A DNA stretch of 64,000 bases, taken from assembly GCA_946482285.1 (NCBI GenBank), contig CAMLQK010000001.1, forward strand, positions 806,001-870,000. The letters run 5' to 3'. Position 1 is the stretch's first letter. The number at the start of each line of letters is the position of its first letter. This DNA is from an uncultured Candidatus Saccharibacteria bacterium (GTDB lineage Bacteria; Patescibacteria; Saccharimonadia; Saccharimonadales; UBA4665). Shown here one piece after another: positions 16,736 through 26,411 of this stretch. A model generated the notes under the pieces. The model had not been told where the DNA came from. It saw nothing but the letters and a program-made list of their open reading frames with translations, and made no database searches. The translations under genes were made by a program, and so were the position numbers.

Positions 16736-19052
16736 GGTTTTTATGCTTATTGCGTCGCCAAAAATATTCGACACAAAGAGCGACAAGCGCGCTCAAGCCC
16801 AAAGTCTGAGCAAAATACGACGACCGTAACTCAAACTCTGCCAATTCACGCACGAGTGGAAGGGTAATAAGCAGCGCAAATGATGCGCTCAAGCCAACAA
16901 CCAAGGCAATTTTCCAACCTCGCAAAGGACGCGCTAAGCACACCAGCACCCACATACCCGCAGCCATTACAAGCACAGACGCCATAGTACTAGCAATTTC
17001 GGGCGACCCGCCGCTCCGCTCTATAAGGAAATGGTTCACGAACAACGCGACAGCAGTCGTAATACCAACAGGCACTGCAAATCGGAGCACTCGATTAAGG
17101 AAGCCCGGCATGTATCGCCTATTATTTGGCGCCAACGAAAGCAAGAAGGCCGGAATACCAATGGTTAGGACCGAAAGGATAGTAAGGTGTCGCGGGAGAA
17201 AGGGATATGGCATGGCAGCCATGGTAACTGACAACGCCAGAAACAGGGAATATACATTCTTAATAATGAAGAAACTGGCAACCCGTTCGATATTAGCTAT
17301 CACACGGCGGCCTTCTGCCAAAACACGAGGCATTCGGCTAAAGGCGTTGTCGAGCAAAACAAGTTCAGCAATTGCCTTGGTAGCCTGAGCGCCCGTGCCC
17401 ATAGCAATACCGATATCAGCATCCTTGAGAGCAAGTGCATCGTTAACACCGTCGCCGGTCATGGCCACAATATGGCCCTGAGACTGCAAGGCCCGTACCA
17501 TTTGACGTTTTTGGTCTGGATTTACGCGGCCGAAAACACTATGAGTGCGCAATACTTCAGCCAGTTCCGTGGTATCAGTAGGCAAAGTCCGGGCGTCAAC
17601 AGCTGGCGTGTCCGGCAAGCCGACGGCGGCAGCGATGGCGCGCACCGTTTTGGGGTTATCGCCAGATATAATCTTGAGATTGACACCTTGTTCGGCAAAG
17701 AATTGCAGTGTTTTACGCGCGTCTTTCCGTACTTGCTCCTTCAGAGCAACGAGAGCTACCGGCCGTATGTCGTCTGGCAAACCAGCGGGAGTTGCGGCGT
17801 GGGCCGACAAGGCTAATATAAGCACCCGGCTTCCTGCATCAGCCAAAGAATCTGCCTGCTTTCGGACATGATGTGAAGCATCCGCCAAGACCATTTCCGG
17901 CGCACCAAGTACCCATGTCTGCTTGCCCGCCCGCATGGCGCTCCACTTGCGGCTTGACGAAAATGGAACACTATATCGAGCGGTTACCTTGGCAGCCGGA
18001 TATACGTCGTGCAGTGCCTGTAGAGTAGGGGAATTTGGCTGGGCACTGAATTGCCCCAATATATTGGCTACCGCTTTCTCCTGCTGGGCATCTACCATAA
18101 TTAATTTGTCGAACACGATGGGGCCTTCGGTAAGGGTACCAGTTTTATCCAAACAAATAACATCTACCCGCGCCAAACCTTCGACAGCCGGCAGCTGCTG
18201 CACCAAAACATTGCGGCGTGCCAAAGCGAGTGTTGCCAGCATAAACGATAGGGAGGTCAATAGCACTAAACCTTGTGGGATCATACCATCAATGGCTGCA
18301 GCCGACCGTACGAGCGACTCCTGCCAGCCGTTTCCGCTTCGTTCAATTTGTCCCCAAACAATTACTGGCGAGGCCAGGGCGATAATCCAGCTAATGTACG
18401 TCAGCAGCCTATTGGTGCCATTAACCAGTTCTGACTGGGCTATACTAAACCGTTTGACCTGCTTGGTAATGCCATGGGCATAGGTGTCGCTGCCAACAGC
18501 CGCCGCCTGGACATAGCCAATTCCCGCTACCACAAACGACCCCGAGCGCACATGTTGGCCTTTATTCTTGAAAATCGGGTCAGACTCGCCAGTTAGCAAA
18601 GATTCATCTACTTCTAAGCCCTCAGATAGCAAGACCGGCCCATCCACTGGCACTTGGTCACCAGTTTGCAGTTTAAGCACATCGTTTAACACGATCTCGT
18701 TAAGCTGTACCTGGCGAACCTTACTATTGCGAACAACATGAGCTACCGGCGCGTGTAGAATAGCCAAGCGATCCAGCGTCCGCTTGGCACGCAGCTCTTG
18801 AAAAATACCAATAGCACTGTTTATGACGGCAACGCCGCCGAAGAGGGCATCGACAAGCGATCCAACCACAACCACGACAATAGTAAGAACAAGGACAATA
18901 GCGTTAAATCGCGTCAAAATATTGGCGCGCAAGATACTACTGACCGACCGGCTCGTTTGGTCATCGGTTGTATTCGTGCGGCCAGCTTGTGTCTGCCGTG
19001 CAACCGCGGCATCTGATAAACCGTCGAATGGCGGGCGTTGTTCTGTTTTCAT
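16713..19052 (-). CDS. P-type cation ATPase (CtpE-like)
   Basis: The protein has the actuator loop LLTGESDP, the phosphorylation motif DKTGTLTEG and the hinge TGDGVNDALALKDADIG, with paired membrane segments before the actuator and a C-terminal block of about six. The helix IGIPAFLLSLAPNNRRYMPG resembles mycobacterial CtpE, a Ca2+ transporter; the ion is inference. The open frame runs to 19109, but I place the start at 19052 (MKTEQRPPF), where an AGAAAGG Shine-Dalgarno precedes ATG; the 19 residues before it look non-coding. Product length is 779 aa. Confidence 0.85.
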   Translation of the reverse strand: MKTEQRPPFDGLSDAAVARQTQAGRTNTTDDQTSRSVSSILRANILTRFNAIVLVLTIVVVVVGSLVDALFGGVAVINSAIGIFQELRAKRTLDRLAILHAPVAHVVRNSKVRQVQLNEIVLNDVLKLQTGDQVPVDGPVLLSEGLEVDESLLTGESDPIFKNKGQHVRSGSFVVAGIGYVQAAAVGSDTYAHGITKQVKRFSIAQSELVNGTNRLLTYISWIIALASPVIVWGQIERSGNGWQESLVRSAAAIDGMIPQGLVLLTSLSFMLATLALARRNVLVQQLPAVEGLARVDVICLDKTGTLTEGPIVFDKLIMVDAQQEKAVANILGQFSAQPNSPTLQALHDVYPAAKVTARYSVPFSSSRKWSAMRAGKQTWVLGAPEMVLADASHHVRKQADSLADAGSRVLILALSAHAATPAGLPDDIRPVALVALKEQVRKDARKTLQFFAEQGVNLKIISGDNPKTVRAIAAAVGLPDTPAVDARTLPTDTTELAEVLRTHSVFGRVNPDQKRQMVRALQSQGHIVAMTGDGVNDALALKDADIGIAMGTGAQATKAIAELVLLDNAFSRMPRVLAEGRRVIANIERVASFFIIKNVYSLFLALSVTMAAMPYPFLPRHLTILSVLTIGIPAFLLSLAPNNRRYMPGFLNRVLRFAVPVGITTAVALFVNHFLIERSGGSPEIASTMASVLVMAAGMWVLVCLARPLRGWKIALVVGLSASFALLITLPLVRELAEFELRSSYFAQTLGLSALVALCVEYFWRRNKHKNPSLRAGA

Positions 19053-19136
19053 ATAAGCTACCTTTCTGTAACAAGGTACCGCACATAGCAGACGAGTGTC
19101 AAGCTGCAACGACTATTTACTGATATAGTATTACTC

Positions 19137-19643
19137 ATGCATCAAATAAGCCGTGAACAGTGGCAAACTATCGTCAAAGCAGCGCGGATAACTCAGCGCT
19201 TGGCACGTAACATCCGCTTTAATCCAGAGCAACATTGGAAGTCTCGGGAGTTTATTACAGCTTCTGTTAAAAGCGGCAATGAAGGGGTGTTTGTTGCAGA
19301 AGTTGAGAATGGTTTGTATGCTCTTGCGTATACGCTTAAACGTTCATTGACCGATACACGAACAGGACGCAGCAAACCGGTTGTATGCGATTTCTGCTGC
19401 ACGTGGCAGAGAGGTGGAAATGCCGCCAGTATTACATTCACCCGAACGGACAATACTTCCGTAACATTCTTGTGCTGTGCAGACCTATTATGCAGTTTGC
19501 ATGTGCGCGGCCTGACACCACAAGCTACGCTTTCGCGCAGCCAGCTACGTGAAGACATAACCGACGATGAGCGCATTAGCCGCTTACGCAAACGGCTAGC
19601 GACCCGTATTGAAACCATCGGCGCGGAGCCAGTTGCGGTATAA
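19137..19643 (+). CDS. FBP-type treble-clef zinc-finger protein (FusB/EF-G-binding-like)
   Basis: The 168-aa protein has an N-terminal helical part and a C-terminal four-cysteine zinc finger (PVVCDFCCTWQRGG ... LCCADLLCSLHVRGLTP). This matches the FBP domain of elongation-factor-G-binding proteins such as FusB/FusC, which release stalled EF-G from ribosomes. It is probably cytosolic. TATAGT (19124-19129, preceded by TGA) ends 7 nt before the ATG, so the transcript should be leaderless. The next gene follows after 8 bp and has its own -10 inside the end of this one. Confidence 0.75.
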   Translation: MHQISREQWQTIVKAARITQRLARNIRFNPEQHWKSREFITASVKSGNEGVFVAEVENGLYALAYTLKRSLTDTRTGRSKPVVCDFCCTWQRGGNAASITFTRTDNTSVTFLCCADLLCSLHVRGLTPQATLSRSQLREDITDDERISRLRKRLATRIETIGAEPVAV

Positions 19644-19651
19644 TAACCAGC

Positions 19652-20104
19652 ATGATAGCTTACCTTGCCATTGGCGTGCCCGGATGCGGCAAAACAACTG
19701 CGTTCAAACAACTAGCAGACAAGCAGGTGAGTGGCTATGTAAATCGTGATGATATCCGTGAAGAGCTGACAGGCGACATGCGCAACCATAGCAAAGAACA
19801 AGAAGTTACCAGGGTTATGTTCGAACGAATTGCCGAAGCACTGGTTGAAAGCGATGTTTATATAGACATGACGCATTACAAGCGCCAGGATCGGATGCGG
19901 ATGATAGCCTTCTGCAGGGAACATGGTGCCCAGGCAGTTATTGGATGCTACTTCGATATACCTATTCCTGTCTGTAAAGAACGCAATGCCCAGCGTCAAC
20001 AGCCAGTGCCGACTGCAGCCATCAACCGGATGGCAGCAGCGCTCAAAAAAGAACCGCCCGTAGCGGAAGAAGGGTTTGACCAAATTGTAGTAATATCTAA
20101 CTAA
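19652..20104 (+). CDS. P-loop kinase (polynucleotide-kinase-like)
   Basis: The 150-aa protein starts MIAYLAIGVPGCGKTT, with the Walker A at residues 8-15. YVNRDDIREELTGD is the lid/substrate region typical of the AAA_33 (polynucleotide or zeta-toxin-like) kinases. YIDMTHYKRQDRMRMI corresponds to the Walker B strand and acceptor site. The substrate is unknown. TATAAT (19639-19644) overlaps the stop of the preceding gene and lies 7 nt before this ATG, so it has its own leaderless promoter. Confidence 0.72.
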   Translation: MIAYLAIGVPGCGKTTAFKQLADKQVSGYVNRDDIREELTGDMRNHSKEQEVTRVMFERIAEALVESDVYIDMTHYKRQDRMRMIAFCREHGAQAVIGCYFDIPIPVCKERNAQRQQPVPTAAINRMAAALKKEPPVAEEGFDQIVVISN

Positions 20105-20152
20105 GCATCAGGAGCGGTTGTTATTTATAGTTGCTTAGTATTTAATGTTTCT

Positions 20153-21508
20153 ATGATTGAACGCACCACAAACCAGGAAATTTTGATGGTCGGCACCGGA
20201 TATGTCGGCCTTATAACTGCCATTGGACTTGCCAAACTAGGCAATACCGTAAACTGCTATGACATCAATCCAGACCGGGTCGCAGCCCTACGACAAGGTG
20301 AGCCACCATTCTACGAGCCCCAAACACCTGAGCTATTGCGAGAAGGCATGGACGCCCAACGCCTTTCTTTTTACCAAACACTGCCTGAAGCCTACAAAGG
20401 CCAGCGCTACGTCTTTATTGGCGTCCAGACGCCGCAAGATGCGAACGGCAAGAGTGACCTATCGGCTTTATTTGCGGCAGTTAGCTCGATCGCAGAAGTT
20501 GTAACTGGTGAAACGCTCGTAATTGTAAAATCAACCGTAGCAGTTGGAGTTTTTGACGAGCTCGCAGCCCTACCAGCGGTGCAGGGCAAGCCCATCACTT
20601 TTATATCGTGCCCGGAATTCTTGGCCGAAGGCACAGCTGTGCACGACTTCTTCAACCCTAAGCGTACTATTGTCGGCTCAGATTCAGAAGCACTTTCCAA
20701 AGAAGTTGCCGGCCTGTTCTACGGCTTGGGCGGCAAAGTAATTATTACCGACGCCAAGACAGCGCAAATGATCAAATACAGCGCCAATTCGTTCCTGGCC
20801 ACCCGCATTGCATTTATCAATGATATTGCTGAAATCTGTGAGAAATTTGGCATAAACGTCCATGACGTTACCAAGGCGCTGGTTATGGACCCACGGGTTG
20901 GCGGCACATACCTAACGCCAAGCATTGGGTTCGCCGGGCCATGCCTGCCCAAGGACACTGCTGCACTCATTGAAAGCAGCGAGCGTGTAGGCGCGCCTAC
21001 ACTACTACTGCGTGGAGTGTTGGCTCATAATGAAGAGCATGTGCGCCATGTGATAGACAGCATTACCAAGGACGTACCCCGCGGGGCAACTATTGCGCTA
21101 TTTGGTCTTTCGTTTAAGCCCAACACCGATGATGTACGCAATTCATTCTCGCTTAAAATTGCACGGACGTTGCTTGAACAAGGGTTTATCATACGTGCAA
21201 CCGACCCACACGCAATCCCAGCGGCAACACGTGAAATTTCCCACCAAAACCTGACCTTCCACGACGATCTGTTTGAGGCAGCTGAAGACAGCAGCCTACA
21301 ACTATTCATGACGCCTTGGGACGACTATAAGCAGCTTGACCTGACAGCTGTGGGCCAAAAAGTACACACCAAACATATTTTTGACGGCATGCAGGTAGTC
21401 GACGTGCAGGCTGCACAGACTGCCGGCTTTGTATACCGTGGCATTGGCACTGCAAAGGCCGGGCAGCAGCACGCAGCGTTTGAAATATCTGACAATCCAG
21501 TATTGTAA
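20153..21508 (+). CDS. ugd: UDP-glucose 6-dehydrogenase family enzyme
   Basis: The 451-aa protein has the N-terminal NAD-binding MVGTGYVGLITAIGLAKLG, the central domain with TAQMIKYSANSFLATRIAF, and GFAGPCLPKDTAAL carrying the catalytic Cys. It oxidises UDP-glucose (or a related UDP-sugar) to the uronate for surface polysaccharides. UDP-ManNAc dehydrogenases share this fold, so the sugar is not certain. No glycan cluster surrounds it. A TTTAAT box sits 6 nt before the ATG. Confidence 0.85.
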   Translation: MIERTTNQEILMVGTGYVGLITAIGLAKLGNTVNCYDINPDRVAALRQGEPPFYEPQTPELLREGMDAQRLSFYQTLPEAYKGQRYVFIGVQTPQDANGKSDLSALFAAVSSIAEVVTGETLVIVKSTVAVGVFDELAALPAVQGKPITFISCPEFLAEGTAVHDFFNPKRTIVGSDSEALSKEVAGLFYGLGGKVIITDAKTAQMIKYSANSFLATRIAFINDIAEICEKFGINVHDVTKALVMDPRVGGTYLTPSIGFAGPCLPKDTAALIESSERVGAPTLLLRGVLAHNEEHVRHVIDSITKDVPRGATIALFGLSFKPNTDDVRNSFSLKIARTLLEQGFIIRATDPHAIPAATREISHQNLTFHDDLFEAAEDSSLQLFMTPWDDYKQLDLTAVGQKVHTKHIFDGMQVVDVQAAQTAGFVYRGIGTAKAGQQHAAFEISDNPVL

Positions 21509-21547
21509 CCCCAGCACAAACCGCATATCATACGGGCTCTGGTGGGG

Positions 21548-21666
21548 CAGCAGACGGATGGCAAGATGTACACGCGAAAAACGCGCATTCGCCATCCGGC
21601 TGCTGGTTCCCGGCACTCCGGGTCATCGGCAACGCCGATGGCCGTTTTGCTACGCCCTCAGGGCGT
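21548..21666. ncRNA. cluster of four GC-rich hairpins, candidate structured RNA
   Basis: Four stems follow each other. CAGCAG and GGATGGC (21548-21562) pair with GCCATCC and CTGCTG (21591-21605), enclosing CGCG-AAAAA-CGCG (21573-21585). Then come CCCGG/CCGGG (21609-21622), CATCGGC/GCCGATG (21624-21640) and ACGCCC/GGGCGT (21652-21666). No T run follows any stem on the plus strand, so a simple terminator is not the whole explanation. It lies between ugd and the converging GC-rich gene; strand and role are unknown. Confidence 0.45.
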
Positions 21667-21684
21667 TACTCGTGGACGGCGAGG

Positions 21685-22326
21685 TCAGAAGACGTCGCAG
21701 GTGACGAACGCGTCCCGAAAGGAGATGGGCGTTGTGGGCACTCCGTCACGCAGCGGCAGATCCTTGACCTCGGCGAGGCCATCGTAGCGCCCGACATGGC
21801 GGAGCGTCGCGTCCAGGTGGATCCTGGGTACGCCCGACTTGGCCTCGGTGTTGGCGGTTGGTACCACCCACGCCGTACTCTTCACCCGCTTGACGCGCTG
21901 TTCGATGATGTCTTCGACGTACAGTGCGACGAGCGGGCACCTGATGACCAGCTGCAGTAGGTCGTACAGGCTCATGTCGGCCAGCTCCTCCAACTGATAG
22001 TCGCTGCCGGTGGTGCGGTTGACCAGCTGCAGGCGCTTGACACTCAGCTGCCGGTTTGCGGCAAGATTGATCTGGCGTACGGTACGCAGCAGACCACCCG
22101 TTGCCATACCCAGCGTGTCGACGAGTTCACCCTTCAGCTGGTTGTACAGCTCGCTCTGCGAGAGCTTGGCAACCGCGACGAGCGGGCGGTCCTTCAGCAG
22201 CTCCAGCAGCTTCTCGACCTCGCGTTCCTGCAGAGGGCTGAGATCGTCAGCCAAGTTCAGGCTGGTGCGTGAAACGGTGTCTCCGAAGGTCAGATCGGTC
22301 AGCTTGGTGTGGCTGCGTGCGGTCAT
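21685..22326 (-). CDS. GC-rich orphan gene, unknown function
   Basis: The 213-aa product (MTARSHTKLTDLTFGD) is not recognised. It looks soluble, helical and leucine-rich (EREVEKLLELLKDRPLVAVA; LYDLLQLVIRCPLVALYVED). The start at 22326 is preferred to 22365 because of the GAGAGG/GTGAGGG stretch just before ATG. Codons are strikingly G/C-ending (CTGCTGCGTACC-like) compared with neighbours on both sides. On the strand opposite, a 119-codon frame is an artefact of this composition. Upstream is a leader with two perfect hairpins. See also the other GC-rich genes at 46685, 53542 and 55189. Confidence 0.6.
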   Translation of the reverse strand: MTARSHTKLTDLTFGDTVSRTSLNLADDLSPLQEREVEKLLELLKDRPLVAVAKLSQSELYNQLKGELVDTLGMATGGLLRTVRQINLAANRQLSVKRLQLVNRTTGSDYQLEELADMSLYDLLQLVIRCPLVALYVEDIIEQRVKRVKSTAWVVPTANTEAKSGVPRIHLDATLRHVGRYDGLAEVKDLPLRDGVPTTPISFRDAFVTCDVF

Positions 22327-22387
22327 ACCCTCACTACCTCTCGAGGCTCTTTGGGGCGATCCCAAATGAGCAAAACAGGTTCTTCTC

Positions 22388-22433
22388 GTCTACAAGCATT
22401 GCTTGTAGACACCACACAGCTGGCAGCTATGTG
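22388..22433 (-). promoter_or_regulatory. leader with two perfect hairpins, upstream of the GC-rich gene
   Basis: Between a TATAAT box (22465-22470, minus strand, TGT in front) and the start at 22326 lie GTCTACAAGC/GCTTGTAGAC (22388-22410, 10 bp, 3-nt loop) and CACATAGC/GCTGTGTG (22413-22433, one G-U, 5-nt loop). The leader is about 130 nt, unusually long for this window. It could be an attenuator, a protein operator or an RNA element. Confidence 0.45.
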
Positions 22434-22481
22434 ATACGGTTATTCCGGAGAAGGACTTACTGTTATTATAACATGTTTTTA

Positions 22482-25400
22482 TCAACGACGCGAGGAACTC
22501 TTCTCAGCCTCGGCGCGCACCATGACATTCTTGACTGCATTTTTGGTGTAATACACATCAATTTTATTGTGTAGCCCACGGGCGACCATCCTGTCACCAG
22601 TTTGGAAATATGGCTTGTGAGGCCAGGCTAACCCCTTGAGTTTGAGCCCACCCGACAAACGCGTATGTGATACGAGATCAGGGCGAGCCTCTTTGATCGG
22701 GTATCTGCTAATACGCTCAATTATGTCTTTTTTAACGCGCCATGCGCCACCCTGATCCGCTAATACGTCCTCTATTTTGCTCTTTTCCTTGACAAGGACG
22801 ATGAGGGCCCGCAGTGCAGTGCCCGTACAATTAAGGGCCTCAAGTGCTGCGCCTATATCCATCCAACCTGCCAGCGGCTGCAAAAAAACATCGTCGATAT
22901 GCAAGGCTTGGACTTCGCGCATATATGCAGTGTCGCCCCTTTGGATACGTTCGTAATCAACAGGTTCAAGGTCAGCACGTACCCCATATTGTTTTTCAAA
23001 GCGCTGTAGCGCCCACCACCCGAAACACGTCACAAGGCTCGTCTGGAAGCCAACATTCAAGCTCACGGGATCAAGCTCGGCACGGTTCCTAAAGACATAG
23101 GCCTCTAGCGTACCTCTTTTGACCTCTGTCCTACTTATAACCATTGGCAGCGGAACAAGCTCCGGCGGAACTTTTTTTGGCTCCAAACGCTCGACAACTG
23201 CCAGCCCTTTTTGACGCCTCAGATACAACCCGGCACGGGTTGTAGGGCTTTGCCGAAGCTGGGCAGAACCCTCTTTATCCTCATCTGTGAGATTTCTCAG
23301 CACGCAGCCCAATACAACACCAGCTAATTTCGCAACTTCAGTCACACTAATATGCCTATTGGTAGCTATAGAGTTATTGCGGAATTCCTCCCGGATACGT
23401 TCGGCGTCCTCAAGGGAGATGTGCTCCATAATGCGGCCAATGCCCGTAGCCCCTACGAGGCGGCGCTCATATGATTCAATTTTATTATTGGTATCTGCAA
23501 TGTAGGATGCAGGAAAGGTAAACGGCCAGCCATTGGCTCTGAATTCCTTTTGTAGCTCTATGATTGCCATGTCAGACGCTTCGTCAGCAGCAGGCACCCG
23601 TTTTATTTCGGCCTCCAGCAAGGCTACGATGTCCATACTATAGGTTGTAACAGCGCGCTTACCCACCCCAATGCCTGGCTGGCCCTCGATGGAAAACTCT
23701 TTAAGTAAAGCTAGTAGTGTGTTTTTTGTAGCCCCTAGAATTTCTTGCATGCTCGTTATTGATATTCGCTGGCCACCAACTGGCAAAGGGCTATCTTGGA
23801 AATGTTTTTCGAGTACTGCGGTATCATACCAGCGACTATAGCTGCGCTGGCCCGTTTCGGGATCAAACTGGTAGATTGTCGTATATGGAAGTTCAGCTTT
23901 GTCGAATCTGAATACTAGCCAACTCTCGGGCAAGCCATACTCTTTGGCCATGGCTTCCAGACTTTTAGAACGTTCCTTAAGCTCTTCCTGCGCGTTTGCG
24001 TCCGGAGACAATACGACGCGGCGTAATAAAGTATTCTCGTAAAATGTGCCGAGCTGCGCGGGCAAAGCCACTTGCGCCAGTATATTGGCATGGTCTTTGT
24101 CTTGAACTGTATTCACTTCAATGACCGGCTGGGGAGTGTCCGAAGGTATTTCTGCATTATCTGGGCTTTGCATAACTGCTGTCCAGCCGTCCAGGGTAGG
24201 TCGGGGTGCTGCCTTTTCCATTAGTTTGCCCTGATGTATGGCTTCGAGACCCATTACGTTCCACAGTGAATAATATTGTCGGTGGTCACCTAGCTTGCGA
24301 CGGGGGATAACTTCCATCGCCCAAGCTTCGTTATCACTTTTGCGCATGCAGCGGCCAAGTTTTTGCTCGACGTCAACCATACTGACACAAGGTCCCACAA
24401 TGATTACCGTGTCCACATCCGGGTCATTGTAACCCTCCCGAAGCATGTTTACAGTCACCAGACTACGAATAACTCCGTCCTGAAACGCTTTTATAGAGCG
24501 CTTGCTCTGGTGCTTGTCAATGACACCGACTACCTTGGACGCAGTCTGCTTCTTTCCCACTTCTGTCAGTTCGTTAATCCTACGGCTGACATACTCAGTG
24601 TCTTTTTCTTGTACTTGGCCTTTTTCGCTACTCGTTGATTTGCAATAAACCAACACTTTACGCCCCATTGCTATGACTTTGCTTGCCAAATAAGCGGCTG
24701 TCTCAAGCTCCAACCCCTCGTTAGGCCGATACGTAAATAAGCGGACAGGGCTTAGGATATCACGCTCAATAAAGCTGCGGATATCTCCTTCGGACACCAC
24801 GTCTACAGTCTTTTGCAATTGGCGGCGTTCGTCATATGTCGGTGTTGCTGTAAACAGCATGAGCCGCCCACTGAGCTGGGAGAATGTCTCTAAAGCCCGC
24901 TTGCCCAGTATCCTATGACCTTCATCCACCACCGTTACGTCATATTCCTCGGGCTTAATAACACCGTCTTCCAAAAGCTTAGGCAAGGTCGACGTCACCA
25001 CCAGGGTGATGTCCTTGTCTTTATCTTTTCCATACTGCCAGTAGGCACCGAGACTCACGGGACGATTCAGAGCCTTACGGAAAGTATCTTCGCCAATAAC
25101 GCCTAAATATTGATTAACCATTGACTGGTCTGTAACGCAAACGAGAGCCCGACGGTTTTGTGAAGGATCGTCAGCTCGTGGCAAACCAATACCCAGGGCA
25201 TCCAGCACTTTGCCTTGTACGTGTGTTTTGCCCGATCCTGTGGGCGACACAACCGCTAGTCCAGCCCCTCTGACTCTATTAAGCAGGGATTGGTCATCCG
25301 GGGCAAGCTTGCTTTTGCCTGGGAATAATATATGCTGCCAAACACGACTACCTAAGGAATGCTGGACAGCATCGCGCTCATCCCGTATCGCATGCTCTGC

Positions 25401-25724
25401 CGACTCGATATGGTTGGCAACGCTATTAGCTATCGAAACTTGGTTCCGCGCAAAAGCAAGGTCCGCCATATTGCGTTGTTCTATGCCTTGTCGTACCGCT
25501 GGGTCAGCAGCCCATTTTTGCGCCCACAACACCGCGTCATATGATTCTTTGGCGTGCTCGCGTAACCATTCCTGGCGTGCCGCATGACGCTCGGACGCCA
25601 CCATTCTCAGCACAGCCTGGGAAGCCACTTCGTATATACTTCCATCCTCAATACGGGCGGCAGCCAGTTCTGGCACGTACGCCACTATATTATCTGCAGG
25701 AATGTTTTGCCGAGCTTGTTCCAT
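22482..25724 (-). CDS. giant SF2 helicase-like ATPase with helix-turn-helix tail (paralog 1)
   Basis: The 1080-aa protein has an N-terminal helical part (1-150). An SF2 helicase core follows: Walker A SPTGSGKT at 160-167, motif II DEGH at 267-270, motif III FTATP at 291-295, and motif VI QKLGRCMRKSD near 455. The roughly 550-residue C-terminus is lineage-specific and holds NRHISVTEVAKLAGVVLG, a helix-turn-helix. It is paralogous to the gene at 43234-46578 (LRMV..ERH, LAVV..G.GKTH, TVVDEGH/TIVDEGH). It resembles restriction-type DEAD/DEAH translocases, but no nuclease or methylase motif is seen. A role in DNA repair, uptake or restriction is inference. Confidence 0.72.
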   Translation of the reverse strand: MEQARQNIPADNIVAYVPELAAARIEDGSIYEVASQAVLRMVASERHAARQEWLREHAKESYDAVLWAQKWAADPAVRQGIEQRNMADLAFARNQVSIANSVANHIESAEHAIRDERDAVQHSLGSRVWQHILFPGKSKLAPDDQSLLNRVRGAGLAVVSPTGSGKTHVQGKVLDALGIGLPRADDPSQNRRALVCVTDQSMVNQYLGVIGEDTFRKALNRPVSLGAYWQYGKDKDKDITLVVTSTLPKLLEDGVIKPEEYDVTVVDEGHRILGKRALETFSQLSGRLMLFTATPTYDERRQLQKTVDVVSEGDIRSFIERDILSPVRLFTYRPNEGLELETAAYLASKVIAMGRKVLVYCKSTSSEKGQVQEKDTEYVSRRINELTEVGKKQTASKVVGVIDKHQSKRSIKAFQDGVIRSLVTVNMLREGYNDPDVDTVIIVGPCVSMVDVEQKLGRCMRKSDNEAWAMEVIPRRKLGDHRQYYSLWNVMGLEAIHQGKLMEKAAPRPTLDGWTAVMQSPDNAEIPSDTPQPVIEVNTVQDKDHANILAQVALPAQLGTFYENTLLRRVVLSPDANAQEELKERSKSLEAMAKEYGLPESWLVFRFDKAELPYTTIYQFDPETGQRSYSRWYDTAVLEKHFQDSPLPVGGQRISITSMQEILGATKNTLLALLKEFSIEGQPGIGVGKRAVTTYSMDIVALLEAEIKRVPAADEASDMAIIELQKEFRANGWPFTFPASYIADTNNKIESYERRLVGATGIGRIMEHISLEDAERIREEFRNNSIATNRHISVTEVAKLAGVVLGCVLRNLTDEDKEGSAQLRQSPTTRAGLYLRRQKGLAVVERLEPKKVPPELVPLPMVISRTEVKRGTLEAYVFRNRAELDPVSLNVGFQTSLVTCFGWWALQRFEKQYGVRADLEPVDYERIQRGDTAYMREVQALHIDDVFLQPLAGWMDIGAALEALNCTGTALRALIVLVKEKSKIEDVLADQGGAWRVKKDIIERISRYPIKEARPDLVSHTRLSGGLKLKGLAWPHKPYFQTGDRMVARGLHNKIDVYYTKNAVKNVMVRAEAEKSSSRR

Positions 25725-25751
25725 TTGCGTTATTAATCTGTTAATTTGTGT

Positions 25752-26327
25752 CTAGTATATCAACGGCTCCTCACTCAAGCCTTGGCTCCAGTGGATTTTC
25801 GTAGTAAGCGGAGGCATATTTGGCGGCGTGTGTTCTATAAGCCTAAACACTGTCTCGGCCATAACGCGGGTGCCTATTTCTTTGTATCCATTTTCGCGGT
25901 AAAAAGTACGCGCACTACTGCTTTCATCTACAATTTGTCCATACAGAACACGGTTGTTGAGGTCGGCCCATCCCTGGCGCTCTATTTCTAGCCGGGTACC
26001 TATTTTTTGACGCGCATAATCCTCATTCACGACCAGTCCAACCAGACGGGCAAGTGAGAGGTTGCTTGCGTCTGCCGTGGCGCTGGCAAAGCCGGCCAAA
26101 ACATCGCCGTCCATTGCAACGCAGGCAAAGTTTGACCTTGGAAAGTCATGGGCACGATGGACGGCGTCCAAAAAATATGCCGGGCCGTGCGTTGCAAAGT
26201 AGCGTTTACGCCGTGGCTTCCAACTTTGCCTGCCGGGTACGATATCGTCATACCTAGTAAAGAAAAGCTGGCTAATGCTTTCTGCATCTTCAGGATTAGG
26301 TTGACGAAACTCTAGGGACTCTACCAT
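25752..26327 (-). CDS. GNAT-family N-acetyltransferase
   Basis: The 191-aa protein has the GNAT order. FACVAMDGDVLAGFASATAD is the beta2-3 hairpin, LVGLVVNEDYARQKIGTRLE is the acetyl-CoA loop (a variant Q/RxxGxG/A: RQKIGT), and ARTFYRENGYKEIGTR is motif B. It transfers acetyl from acetyl-CoA to an amine; the substrate is unknown. It lies 27 bp upstream of the helicase in the same direction but is probably separate. Confidence 0.8.
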   Translation of the reverse strand: MVESLEFRQPNPEDAESISQLFFTRYDDIVPGRQSWKPRRKRYFATHGPAYFLDAVHRAHDFPRSNFACVAMDGDVLAGFASATADASNLSLARLVGLVVNEDYARQKIGTRLEIERQGWADLNNRVLYGQIVDESSSARTFYRENGYKEIGTRVMAETVFRLIEHTPPNMPPLTTKIHWSQGLSEEPLIY

Positions 26328-26411
26328 ATGCTCTCACTTTCTTTGCCTAACGTTAATGACCGGAGCGGATACTGCTTTACACATATGCCGCTATTCTAAT
26401 CATAGCACCTA

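Noticed and set aside
22010..22369. 119-codon plus-strand frame opposite the GC-rich gene
   Set aside because: Its serine/arginine-rich composition (LTSCRRLTLSCRFAARLIW) is the usual shadow of a high-GC gene; the minus frame has a better start and residue mix.
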